Source of the DNA: Candidatus Poseidonia sp.
GTDB lineage: Archaea > Thermoplasmatota > Poseidoniia > Poseidoniales > Poseidoniaceae
Reading direction: 5' to 3'
Assembly (NCBI GenBank): GCA_013330155.1
Contig: DUIU01000019.1
Location: forward strand, 4,320 to 15,306
DNA: 10,987 nt
In this document: positions 1-8,500 of the stretch, piece by piece
Numbering within the stretch: position 1 is the first letter of the stretch
Layout of the letters: each line of letters opens with the position of its first letter
Made by a program: the position numbers and the translations under genes
The notes under the pieces: model-generated
Database searches by the model: none
The model's input: only the letters and a program-made list of their open reading frames with translations
What the model was told of the DNA's origin: nothing

Positions 1-63
1 ATCGAGTGGTACTATCGAATGGAAGAGGGCTTCCCCTCCCGTAAACCCCTCATAGAGGCATGA
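1..63 (+). CDS. C-terminal tail of an upstream protein (partial)
   Basis: Frame 1 is open from the left edge to a TGA at 61-63 and reads 20 residues ending in PLIEA. Third codon positions in this frame are richer in G and C (13 of 20) than in the two other forward frames, as in the confirmed genes nearby. The stop lies 24 bases before the adenosyltransferase start, a spacing typical of an operon. The fragment is too short to name a family. All three forward frames stay open for at least about 40 bases here, so this could still be chance. Confidence 0.4.
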   Translation: MEWYYRMEEGFPSRKPLIEA

Positions 64-87
64 CCTCCCAGAACCGAGGGCGCAAGC

Positions 88-783
88 ATGGTGAAGATCA
101 ATCGCGTGTACACCGGCGGTGGAGATGGCGGCGAATCATCGCTTGTTGATGGCTCACGTCGAAAAAAATCCGACCCCAGATTTACGGTTGTTGGCGCCTG
201 TGATGAAGTGAACAGTTGGATGGGCATGGTCCTCGCCGAACTCCAACGGCTTCCCGACCATGAAGACGGCGGCGAACGAACCAACGTCCATCGTGTTCAA
301 ACCGTCCTCAACGAAGCCATTGTTCGCGTTCAGAACGAACTGTTTGACCTCGGTGCCGAACTGGCTTGTCCCCCCTCAACGCTACCGGAATACATGGTCC
401 TCATCTCCCAAGGTCAAACCGACGTGTTGATGCAAGAAATGGACGCCTGGCTGACGGCCCTTCCTCCACTGACCAGCTTCATCCTCCCCGCTGGTTCACC
501 GCCAGTGTCATGCATGCACGTCACCCGAACCGTCGTTCGTCGACTGGAACGGTCCATGGTCCGGCTTTCCGACCACGAAGGGGAAGACGCCGTTCGCCCG
601 CTCGCTTTGGTGTACGTCAATCGACTGTCGGACTGGCTCTTTGTCATGGCGCGTTGGGTCAGCATGATGTTGAACGAAGAAGAAGCCCTTTGGGTGCCTC
701 TGGGCAAGCGTCCATCGGAGAAAGGCATTGCTCATCGGGTTGAGCAGATGCAAGCCAACGATGACGACTTTGAGGCCTTGTAA
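88..783 (+). CDS. PduO-type ATP:cob(I)alamin adenosyltransferase
   Basis: This cytosolic enzyme transfers the adenosyl group of ATP to cob(I)alamin, making adenosylcobalamin for B12-dependent mutases, reductases or dehydratases. The family signatures appear in order. The ATP-binding glycine-rich loop TGGGDGG is at residues 9-15, followed by the GxxDEvNSwmG segment at 36-46. FILPAG is at 131-136, the arginine-rich helix HVTRTVVRRLER at 144-155, and YVNRLSDWLFVMARW at 176-190. At 231 residues it is slightly longer than usual because of a charged insertion around residues 57-68 and an acidic tail. The ATG at 88 follows a GAGGG purine run at 76-80. The gene lies 24 bases behind a probable upstream gene and its TAA directly abuts the stop of the convergent Nudix gene. 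The PduO, rather than CobA or EutT, assignment is firm. The physiological client enzyme is not visible in the window. Confidence 0.96.
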   Translation: MVKINRVYTGGGDGGESSLVDGSRRKKSDPRFTVVGACDEVNSWMGMVLAELQRLPDHEDGGERTNVHRVQTVLNEAIVRVQNELFDLGAELACPPSTLPEYMVLISQGQTDVLMQEMDAWLTALPPLTSFILPAGSPPVSCMHVTRTVVRRLERSMVRLSDHEGEDAVRPLALVYVNRLSDWLFVMARWVSMMLNEEEALWVPLGKRPSEKGIAHRVEQMQANDDDFEAL

Positions 784-1194
784 CTATTGCGTTCCGTAGA
801 GGTTGACAAAGCGTTCAGCCGACCGCACCACGCTCCGTGTCTCATCGTGCGTGATGGTTTCCAATGCTTGGTCCCAGTCCAACCAAAGGTAGCCCCGATG
901 CTCATGAGAGAGGGTCACTTCCATTTCCTCGGTCTCAGCGATGTACCAGTAGACCTCTTTGGTTTGCCGCTTTCCTTTGTGCCGGAATGAATATTCTGTT
1001 CGCTCTTCAAATCCGTTCAGGACTGAAACCCTTCGAATGCCGGTTTCTTCTGCCAGTTCCCGCAACATCGTTGTGGTTCGGTCGGCATCATCGTCTTCGA
1101 CGTGTCCCTTGGGCAGGTCCCAGTGCCCTTGCGGATACTGGAGGAGCAAAACCGCCCCGTAGTTGACCAGCACGACACCGCACGACGTCTCCAT
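784..1194 (-). CDS. Nudix hydrolase, Ap4A hydrolase-like
   Basis: This is a small Nudix-fold pyrophosphohydrolase of 136 residues, the usual size for a single-domain member. The Nudix box lies at residues 30-53 with G30, R45, E46, E49, E50 and G52. The preceding WDLPKGHVE stretch (25-33) and the later aromatic strand KEVYWYIAE (79-87) resemble asymmetric diadenosine tetraphosphate hydrolases (NUDT2 and its archaeal relatives). By analogy it would clear Ap4A or another nucleoside diphosphate-X, but substrate cannot be fixed from sequence. The box is irregular: the first glutamate position is Asp36, and 8 instead of 7 residues separate it from R45. The ATG at 1194 is supported by a good ribosome-binding site 7 bases upstream. 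The gene is divergent from the DHH gene and convergent with the adenosyltransferase gene. Confidence 0.93.
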   Translation of the reverse strand: METSCGVVLVNYGAVLLLQYPQGHWDLPKGHVEDDDADRTTTMLRELAEETGIRRVSVLNGFEERTEYSFRHKGKRQTKEVYWYIAETEEMEVTLSHEHRGYLWLDWDQALETITHDETRSVVRSAERFVNLYGTQ

Positions 1195-1201
1195 GCGCGG
1201 C

Positions 1202-1208
1202 CCTCACC
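1202..1208 (-). promoter_or_regulatory. Ribosome-binding site of the Nudix gene
   Basis: On the minus strand the bases read GGTGAGG and end 7 bases before the ATG at 1194. This is a good Shine-Dalgarno match and it fixes the Nudix start. It also implies that the transcript begins inside or just before the 5' part of the divergent DHH gene. Confidence 0.6.
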
Positions 1209-1219
1209 GCTTCTCATTG

Positions 1220-2269
1220 ATGGTCATAACGGATGTTCACCACCCAACCTTGATGGACATGGGACTTCGCAGTGGACCCATGGGCATTGTACCGCTACGC
1301 AAGGACGAGGTCCCAGCCTACACCCGAATCGTAGCGGATTCCGACATGGACGGTCTGTTCGGTGCAGCCGTTCTGAAAGCGTTTCGGCCCGAGGCCGAGG
1401 TCATGTTTTCTCATGCAGCTGCCCTGCGTGGCGGGCTGGTTGATGAGCACGTGGACCGCTCAACCGTGTTGGTGGACCTACCCTTTCATCCGGACTGTGG
1501 TTGGTACGTTGACCATCATTTGACCAACCGGCCGAATGCCTCCGAGGCGTCATCCTTCGAGGCCGAAGGAGGTACACAACACTGGGAGGCCACGCCATCA
1601 GCCGCCCGTTTGGCGTACGAGTTGCTCCTCAACATAACGGACATGGACCACCTCACACCGATGATGCCCGTAGTGGACGCTCTGGATTCAGGCGGCATCA
1701 CGAAAGAAGATTTTCTTGAGGATGGGCCGTTGTTGCAATTGTCCCGTACCTGCACTTCAAGGGACCCTGAATACATGCTGCATTTGGTGGATTTGCTCGC
1801 CAACGGTGCTGATTTCGAACGTCTTCTCGCCGATCCCATCGTGATGGCACGATGCCGTCAAGCCAAGGAGGAGCGGGTGGTTGCTCAGCGCCATGTGGAA
1901 GCGAACACTATGGTTCACGATCGACTCGCAATCTGCAGGATGGATGAAAGCGGATTACGAAGTAACGGCTACTTGGTAACGGCGTGGGTGGGGGACGCTG
2001 CCGATGCGTGTTGCATTGTACACGGATACGCCGATGGCGATTTGAACAACCCTGACCTTCCTCCACTTTCAGCCAGTTTCTACGCCAACTCGTTCCTCAA
2101 GGAAGGGCAAGGTCGCTACGACCTCTCTCGGATGGCGACTTCACTTGACCCAACGGGCGGAGGTCACGCCAATGCTTGTGGGTGTCGAATTCAACCGCCA
2201 GGGCTTGAAGCCAACATGGAACATTGGATGTCAATGTGGGCCAGCCGAGACGATGTACTGAGCGTTTGA
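1220..2269 (+). CDS. DHH/DHHA1-family phosphoesterase
   Basis: Members of this family are Mn-dependent phosphodiesterases or exonucleases (RecJ, NrnA, archaeal DHH proteins) acting on short or single-stranded nucleic acids or cyclic-dinucleotide products. With the start at 1220 the protein has 349 residues. Motif I is DSDMDG with Asp40, 42 and 44. Motif II is VDLP with Asp86. The namesake DHH is at 98-100, and motif IV is VDALDSGG with Asp153. The C-terminal DHHA1 substrate-binding motif GGGH is at 313-316, in GGGHANACGC. All metal ligands expected for an active enzyme seem present. The start is uncertain. In-frame ATGs lie at 1163, 1193, 1220, 1253 and 1280, and none has a clear ribosome-binding site. 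The first two would overlap the Nudix start, so 1220 or 1253 is preferred. Whether it degrades DNA, nanoRNA or a dinucleotide cannot be told. No cyclase is nearby. Confidence 0.9.
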   Translation: MVITDVHHPTLMDMGLRSGPMGIVPLRKDEVPAYTRIVADSDMDGLFGAAVLKAFRPEAEVMFSHAAALRGGLVDEHVDRSTVLVDLPFHPDCGWYVDHHLTNRPNASEASSFEAEGGTQHWEATPSAARLAYELLLNITDMDHLTPMMPVVDALDSGGITKEDFLEDGPLLQLSRTCTSRDPEYMLHLVDLLANGADFERLLADPIVMARCRQAKEERVVAQRHVEANTMVHDRLAICRMDESGLRSNGYLVTAWVGDAADACCIVHGYADGDLNNPDLPPLSASFYANSFLKEGQGRYDLSRMATSLDPTGGGHANACGCRIQPPGLEANMEHWMSMWASRDDVLSV

Positions 2270-2270
2270 C

Positions 2271-2504
2271 TCAGAACTTTCGCATGGTGATGCTGGTGGA
2301 GTTTTCGAGGTCAACCTCTTCGTCAGGCTCCTCAATGACTTCTTCTGTTTGAACGGGGGCGTTCTTCAACCGCTTGACGGTGGCCTTGAGCACTTCAAAC
2401 TCAATCTCAAGGTCCTCAAGGGCTTCCTTCGTGTCCTCGATGTGTTTCTCAACACGAGCCAACACTTTGTTGACCTTTCTGAGGGTGCGGTCTTCCCGAG
2501 CCAT
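2271..2504 (-). CDS. Small coiled-coil protein
   Basis: I do not recognise a family. From the ATG at 2504 the protein has 77 residues. About 45 residues of heptad-like helix rich in Leu, Val, Glu and Lys (LARVEKHIEDTKEALEDLEI and onward) come first, then a very acidic segment (EEVIEEPDEEVDLEN) and a short basic, hydrophobic tail ending in MRKF. It is predicted to be cytosolic and to oligomerise as a coiled coil. The start is ambiguous. A GTG at 2543 and an ATG at 2522 are in frame and would give 90 or 83 residues. The 2504 ATG has the best ribosome-binding context, a GGGGAG at 2515-2520. The gene sits 12 to 51 bases behind the MMPL transporter stop on the same strand, so it is probably cotranscribed with it. 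It ends 1 base from the convergent DHH stop. Confidence 0.75.
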   Translation of the reverse strand: MAREDRTLRKVNKVLARVEKHIEDTKEALEDLEIEFEVLKATVKRLKNAPVQTEEVIEEPDEEVDLENSTSITMRKF

Positions 2505-2555
2505 GACCGCCCGTCTCCCCATTCTGTTTTGAAGGTTCTCCACTGGAAAAGGGGG

Positions 2556-4892
2556 TCATTCTTGCTCAGAATTCACCGTCGTGGTTGGTGCTGGATGGGG
2601 TGCTGAGGACCGCAAGAAGGACGGTGCCCACCAGTTCCATTTGCCCATCAGCCGCATGGTTGAGGGAACGACCAAGGCTCGCACCAACGTCGCATCAATG
2701 AAGATGGCCAAGGCCAAACCAAGACCGATTTGCTTGAGGATAATGACCGATGAAAGACCGAACGCGCTGAACACGACCACCATGATGGCGGCGGCTCCAG
2801 TGATGAGGCCGCCCGTCTTCTGCAATCCGTTGGCAACTGCAAGGGTGTTGTCGCCGGTGCGCTCCCATTCCTCGTGGATACGAGAGAGCATCAAGACCTC
2901 GTAGTCCATCGATAAACCAAACACGATACAGAACATGATGACAGGGTTGCCCGAGTCGATGGGTTGCGCCGTGAAGTTGAGCAGGTCAGCACCGTAGCCC
3001 CACTGGAACACCCAGACGAGCATACCGAACGAGGCTGAAATCGAGAGGATGTTCATGGCGATGGCCTTGATGGGGATGATGACCGATTTGACTTGCATGA
3101 AAATCAAGATGGTCGTTGCGATGAGAATGAACGCCAGAGCCCGGGGCAAATTGTCGGCGATGGCATCGAGGTTGTCGGCGTTGTAAGCAGCAAAGCCAGC
3201 CACAAGGAGGCGGTCATTTTCTCCGGTGAGGTCGTCGAGGAAGGCATCTCTTTCGTTGCGAATGTCTTCGACCACCTTTCGGGAGTCAACGTTGGTTTGA
3301 GCGCCCACCAATTGAACCGACATCATGGTCGCTTCATCGCCGACAAAGGCGTTGCGCAGACTTTCCCGAACGGCCACTTGTTCAGGCGGCATGAGTTCAT
3401 CGGGCGTGGCCCAGAATTGAATCACTTCATCCGCACTCATGCCGGGAGAGGGAAGGCCAACACCAATGCCTCCGGCGACCCTTGAATCGTTCAGCAAGTC
3501 GGAGAGGTAGGCATGTTGAGCCCGAAGGTTGACATCGCTCAGAGGGTCGGCCCCGTCGGTATCGATCACGATCCAGATGGAATTGGCCGCTTGGTCAGGC
3601 CACAATTCATCGATGAGTTCCATGCCCTGTCGAGATTCATCGTCAGGTGGGAGGGCTTTCCATGATGACAGCGAAAATTCAGCGTAAGCGAAGGGAAGTC
3701 CCGCTCCGATCAACAGGATAAGGGTCGGAATCAACACTGCCCAAGGTCGGTCCATCACGCGTTTGGCGATGCGTGCCCAAACCCCGTCGTCCTTAGCTCG
3801 CATGTCAAAGGCGTAGGGAATTTTGAGTTTGTTGATTCGTGGGCCCAAAGCCGCCATCACGGCAGGAAGGACCACGGTTGAGTAAATCATGGCGATGGTG
3901 ACCGCAATGGTGCCCCCGATTCCCAATGAAGGAAGCGAGGTGTTGGTGAAGAAGAGCATGCCCATGAGGCCGATAGCGACCGTGATTCCTGAGTAAAACA
4001 CAGCCTTTCCTGCGGTGGCACAACTCATGGCTGTGGCCGTTCGAATGTCGTGTCCACGTTCCATTTCTTCCCGGAATCGATTGACCAAAAAGAGCGAATA
4101 ATCGATTGAAACACCGATGCCAATCAACGATACAATGTTGGTCGCATACACCGTAACATCCGTGACGTTGGACAGCCAAATCGTCATGCCAACGGCTGCG
4201 ACCAGCGTACCGCCTCCCACGCCCATGGGCAGGATGGCGGCGATGAGTGAACCAAAGATCAGTCCGAGGATGAGGAGCGTCAAGGGAATGGCGACCACTT
4301 CAGCCTTGATGAGGTCTTTTTTGATGCGGTCGTCAAACGTCCAATCAACGAAGATGCCGTCGGTCATCCAATCTGAAAAGGCCCCGTCAATGTCAACCGT
4401 TTCTTCCAAGTCCGTCAGCAGCGATTTTGCTTCTTTTCGGTTGGTACTGAAGACGACTTTGTTGATGGCATAGGTACCATCCTCATCGGTCGCCACGACG
4501 TCTTCACGGTCCACGCCATCGACGTCCCACGAATATTCAACCGAAGCGTCGGGATGCTTCTCAATCTCGCTGAGGGCATCCATCACTGCCTCCCTCCAAT
4601 CCGGGGACGAATCGTTGAGGGTTGGGTGGAACACGATGTAGCGGAAAGAAGGGCCGCTCTCTTCGTCATCGGAAGCAAAGCGCTCAGAGATCAAGCGCCC
4701 AGCATTCACCGATTCCACATCGTCCTCGCCGAACCCTTCAGCCCAGTCCGGTCCAATCGTGATGAGGCCACCCATCAGGATGCAGGAAATGAGTCCAAAG
4801 GCCATCATCGCTTTGCGGTGGTCGTGGATGAACAAACCCATCTTGAAAAACGCCCTGTCTTTCAGCATTTCAGGGTCGGTTGCTCCTTCCAT
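2556..4892 (-). CDS. RND/MMPL-family membrane transporter
   Basis: This is a 778-residue polytopic protein with the internally duplicated layout of the RND superfamily, closest in style to MmpL or HAE2/HAE3-like proteins. TM1 is about residues 28-46, with an outer domain at 47-197 and TM2-TM6 at about 198-350. TM7 is about 384-404, with a second outer domain at 405-585 and TM8-TM12 at about 585-747. The MMPL signature GxxxDY occurs in both halves, with Asp264-Tyr265 and Asp663-Tyr664; these aspartates carry protons in characterised relatives. It would export or rearrange a hydrophobic or lipid-like substrate using the proton or sodium gradient, but the substrate is unknown. No outer-membrane or adaptor partner is nearby, as expected for an archaeon. 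The ATG at 4892 has no ribosome-binding site but has a TATA-like element at leaderless spacing. ATGs at codons 9 and 18 are alternatives. Confidence 0.94.
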   Translation of the reverse strand: MEGATDPEMLKDRAFFKMGLFIHDHRKAMMAFGLISCILMGGLITIGPDWAEGFGEDDVESVNAGRLISERFASDDEESGPSFRYIVFHPTLNDSSPDWREAVMDALSEIEKHPDASVEYSWDVDGVDREDVVATDEDGTYAINKVVFSTNRKEAKSLLTDLEETVDIDGAFSDWMTDGIFVDWTFDDRIKKDLIKAEVVAIPLTLLILGLIFGSLIAAILPMGVGGGTLVAAVGMTIWLSNVTDVTVYATNIVSLIGIGVSIDYSLFLVNRFREEMERGHDIRTATAMSCATAGKAVFYSGITVAIGLMGMLFFTNTSLPSLGIGGTIAVTIAMIYSTVVLPAVMAALGPRINKLKIPYAFDMRAKDDGVWARIAKRVMDRPWAVLIPTLILLIGAGLPFAYAEFSLSSWKALPPDDESRQGMELIDELWPDQAANSIWIVIDTDGADPLSDVNLRAQHAYLSDLLNDSRVAGGIGVGLPSPGMSADEVIQFWATPDELMPPEQVAVRESLRNAFVGDEATMMSVQLVGAQTNVDSRKVVEDIRNERDAFLDDLTGENDRLLVAGFAAYNADNLDAIADNLPRALAFILIATTILIFMQVKSVIIPIKAIAMNILSISASFGMLVWVFQWGYGADLLNFTAQPIDSGNPVIMFCIVFGLSMDYEVLMLSRIHEEWERTGDNTLAVANGLQKTGGLITGAAAIMVVVFSAFGLSSVIILKQIGLGLALAIFIDATLVRALVVPSTMRLMGKWNWWAPSFLRSSAPHPAPTTTVNSEQE

Positions 4893-4911
4893 ATTTTGAG
4901 CGAAAAATTCG

Positions 4912-4922
4912 GTGTATTTGAA
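4912..4922 (-). promoter_or_regulatory. Candidate TATA box for the MMPL transporter gene
   Basis: On the minus strand the bases read TTCAAATACAC, centred about 25 bases before the ATG at 4892. No Shine-Dalgarno sequence lies between them. This spacing matches an archaeal TATA box driving a leaderless transcript that begins at or next to the start codon. The match to a TATA consensus is only moderate. Confidence 0.35.
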
Positions 4923-4988
4923 CAGGCGTTACGGGGCCGGGCCAATGCTCGTTTTGGTCAAGCCCCATGAGCACCATCAAACACTGGA

Positions 4989-5459
4989 TTATGTCAGCAC
5001 GTCAAAGGTGTAAATGAAGCCCAAAAAGGCGTGAATGAACACCATGTAGATGATCAGGTCGGCCGCTCGACCGTGCTTGAGTTTGGCAACAGCGAAGGAT
5101 TCACCAGCCTCGCGTTGGGCTCGTGCCTGCTTGCCAAGGCGCGTCATGAACACCATCAAGCCAAAGCCGACTGGACCCATGAAGCCGTGGAGGGATTGAG
5201 GAACGAGGGCAGACCACAGGTTTTCACCTGCGTACCAGCCGGTGAAACCACGGGCAAGAAAGGCGACAAGGATGACGCCACCTGTGGCCCAGAGGAGGCG
5301 TTCACCGTTGGCTTCGTGCCGGGCCAAATGGGCGGCCCGCTCCTCGCCTTTGAGCACATAGGACTTCTTGCGCCATGCGTATTGCCACCATACCCAAACC
5401 ACCAACGCACTCGCAAGGAGTGGGTGGAGTAACAAGGCAAAGGTTGGAATCAAGTCCAT
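4989..5459 (-). CDS. Four-helix membrane protein, DUF4079-like
   Basis: The protein has 156 residues and four predicted membrane helices: about 5-27, 54-72, 88-106 and 131-150. Basic residues at 30-53 and 107-131 place the loops after TM1 and TM3 inside, so both termini face outward. The opening (IPTFALLLHPLLA) and overall layout resemble DUF4079, a family known mainly from cyanobacteria; I made this match by eye. Histidines are placed suggestively: H12, H91 and H143 lie near the outer face, and H48 and H129 near the inner face. This is like haem-binding four-helix cytochromes of the b561 type, though haem binding is my inference. The gene lies 96 bases upstream of the MMPL gene on the same strand and is divergent from the PIN-domain gene. 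No clear ribosome-binding site precedes the ATG at 5459. Confidence 0.82.
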   Translation of the reverse strand: MDLIPTFALLLHPLLASALVVWVWWQYAWRKKSYVLKGEERAAHLARHEANGERLLWATGGVILVAFLARGFTGWYAGENLWSALVPQSLHGFMGPVGFGLMVFMTRLGKQARAQREAGESFAVAKLKHGRAADLIIYMVFIHAFLGFIYTFDVLT

Positions 5460-5572
5460 GCAGTCTCAGCAGTGGGGAGGTGGCTTTGGTTCAAGGAAGT
5501 ATGCTTTTCATTCTCAAATTGGGCAGCACGGCCCATCGGTGGATTGAAATGGCTCCCGTCGTGGGGAGAATT

Positions 5573-5580
5573 GAGGGGAT
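5573..5580 (+). promoter_or_regulatory. Ribosome-binding site of the PIN-domain gene
   Basis: GAGGGGAT lies 6 bases before the GTG at 5587 and is the best Shine-Dalgarno match in the divergent intergenic stretch. It favours the GTG over the in-frame ATG at 5602, which would be more than 20 bases away. I see no convincing TATA box for either gene in the 127-base divergent region 5460-5586. Confidence 0.55.
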
Positions 5581-5586
5581 GAAAGA

Positions 5587-8500
5587 GTGGACGAATCGTA
5601 CATGGAAACCTGCCTCAAGGCAGCGTTTTCAAAACCCAAGTCGGGTGCTGTACGCGTCTCCATCATGAACCGAGAATCGGCTTGGAAGATGTTGGACAAG
5701 CCCTTGCGTGCCCACTTGGTCATCGCCGCACACGAACAGGAGCCTCCTGCTTCGGACGACGAAGAGGACGATAACGCACCACGCCGGCCAACCATGAACC
5801 GTCCAAGGGGCCGCATGCGTCGCTCTGGACGTCAAACCGGTCCTGCCCACATGACCTGGCTTCACGCTCCCAAATCCGTTATCGATGAATCACCCTACAC
5901 CACGGCTTACCAACTGGCGACCCTTTTGGTTCACAAGCAAATGGACCCTGACAACTGGGATGAAGCATGGAATTCACACGAAAACTTGCTCCGGGAAACG
6001 TGCATGGTCGAGGGCGTACACCCTGTTTGGCACATGATTGGGGAGAAAACACCGCTCCTAGGACAGTTTCTTGCCTTTCCAAAGGCCAAGGTCGAGAAGG
6101 TCAAGAAAACGACCAAAATGGGAACGGACTTTTTCTGGATTGACCCTCGCGGTAAGGACGATGTCACCACGGTGCTCAAACTTGCCAGCGCAGGTGTGAA
6201 CGACCCTGACATCAAAGTGGCCATGCAGAAAGCCACGCATCAAATTTCAGGCGGCCGGGGCGTCGACCTCAACGGGCCACTTGGGACGTTGACCGATTCC
6301 ATGGCGTTCATCACGATTCTCTTGGCCCTCCACGGTGGTCAGGCGGTTCCAGAGAAGGCTCGAAAAGCAGGAAAAAAAGCCGATGCTGAGTTGGCTGAAG
6401 CGTTGGAAGATTTCGAACATCTCGTCAAAGGAACCGTGAACGATTGGCCAAGTATTCTCTCTCTGCAACGAGAGGATTCGCTATCCCACGCACGTCGCTC
6501 CCTCGCATGGCAACATGCCCCGCCTGAGGCCGAGGCATGTACTTCTGAACAACTTGAGCAGGGGCTTGCCTTGCTTGAGGGCGCTCATGTCCATGAGGGA
6601 CGAGATCGCTTGACTTGGTGGCGTTTGAATGCCTTGCTGCGTGAAGGAAAAGAAGATGAGGCCATGGATGTCCTTGAAGGCCGACGCCTTGACGCTTCTT
6701 CGGATGTCACGGAACTCCTCCCCCTCGTGACTTCTCTGTCAAACGACCGAGCCACCGATTGGCTGATGCAATTCATGGACGATGTTGACCAGCAGGCTTT
6801 ACTTCACATCATGATGGAGGAAGCCCTGGACACCGAACTTCGCACAAGGGCGGCTCAACGTTTGTGCGATGAACAGGGCCCTATGTGGGAAGAGGGTCGT
6901 TCGCTTTCCCTCGTGTTGCTCTTGCAGAAACTTGACCTTCATCGTCTGGCCAAGGTGTTTACCTCAGACCCCATGCTTCCGCTCACGCACCCATACATTG
7001 CTCTCTTGGTGAGCCATTTGGCGCCGGCCAATTTTGAATCGTCCCTGCGCGAACACATCCTCACCGCCCGTAACCAAGCCCTGCAATCAATCCAAGGTGC
7101 TGAGCTCCCCGCCTTCCTCTCGCCGTTGGCAGAACATCTCCTTTTGTTGATGGAAGGCACCTACAAAGACACGCCCGAAGTCGGTAAGGTGCTCAACGCT
7201 GCAGCCTTGAAAGCCTTCTCACCCATCAGCCGAGCGCTCGCTGGTGATGGTGTGGTCAGCGCCACCCACATTCGCAACATGGGCAAAAGCTTGGACGATC
7301 TTGATTTGAGCCTGATTGAGCGTCGCTTGTTCGATGTCATGTTGCTCTCTTTGACCATGAACGGTCACTTGCGGGCGTACAACATCGGCATGGCCAAATC
7401 CAACGATGCGGCGGACCTTGATGCTCTCTTGGAGAACCCGGTCATTCCATTGCGCCTGATTCAATCTTATTCTGTCCTTATGGTTGAACACGACTTGGGA
7501 CTTCCTAACCTCGTCGGATGGTACCAAAAGAACGACCCCTTGTCTCCGTGGGCCCCGTTGGCTCGTGCAGCCCTGTTTGCTTCGAAGGGAGATGAACTCA
7601 ACTCCGCTCGAGAATACTCCCGGGCAGCCGAACTGTTCACCAAGCAACGCAAAGCGGGAAGGGCATCCACCGAAGGTGATGCGGAGGACAACGATTTCGT
7701 CTTGTCGCTTCCATTGACCCTGTACCGCAAATCATTGATTCACTACGCTCACGCCAAGTCTTGGGCTGAAGCTGTTGACCTTTTGGAGCGGGTTCCTTCC
7801 CTCAAAACGGCCATTACTGAACGTTTCAAACTCTACTTGCGGGTGTGCCATGCTTCTGGAACCGACACCAACGCCGCTGCCCGTATGATTCGTCAACACG
7901 TGCAACAACGCAAGACGGTTCTCGAGGAAGACGTCGAGGGTAACATGATTGAAAAGACCCGAACGACCTACAATGAGGAGGAACTTGACCTCCTCAGGAA
8001 TTATCCATTCGAACAGGCGCACCTTCTTCCATCTGAACCGTTCCTTGGACGGGTAACAGCGGCCTCTACACACATCAGTCGGGACCTGCGTCGCTCACGA
8101 ACCCAATTTGAGCACCAATTCCGCCAAGCCATGCAAGCGTCAAGCCCTTCGATGGAAGAGATTTACGAGATTGCCAAAAACGCTGCGGAAGAGGGCGCGT
8201 TTGAAGGCCTGATGTACCTCGAGCGTGCTCAAAACTCGACCAAATTCTCCATAACAGCTCGCAACCGTCTTGCCGGTGTCGAGCAAGCGCTCTTCTCGCA
8301 GTACAAAGATGACATTCCAACCTCAAAGCGTCGCTTCCTTCACAACCTTTCATTGACGCCCCTGGTCATCATCGACACCAACGTGCTCGTGGATGCTTTG
8401 GTGGAAAAGATGTACCAACACATGGATTTGGTGTTCGAAACCAACCTCAACATCATCGGCTCAAACCGCTTCCATCGAATCCTTCTTCACCACGCAGAGG

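Noticed and set aside
12..284. 90-codon minus-strand frame over the left edge and start of the adenosyltransferase gene
   Set aside because: It overlaps a certain gene and is rich in Ser, Pro and Arg, as antisense translations of GC-rich genes usually are.
414..728. 104-codon minus-strand frame inside the adenosyltransferase gene
   Set aside because: It is antisense to a gene whose motifs are certain. The product is low-complexity and unrecognisable.
3093..3485. 130-codon plus-strand frame inside the MMPL gene
   Set aside because: It is antisense to a well-supported transporter gene, with no domain or start signal. It is a by-product of the opposing codon usage.
4554..4970. 138-codon plus-strand frame over the start of the MMPL gene
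   Set aside because: It covers the transporter N-terminus and its candidate promoter, and its translation shows no recognisable domain.
7219..7647. 142-codon minus-strand frame inside the PIN-domain gene
   Set aside because: It is a shadow of the 1151-residue gene. The product has no helical or domain pattern and the start has no ribosome-binding site.
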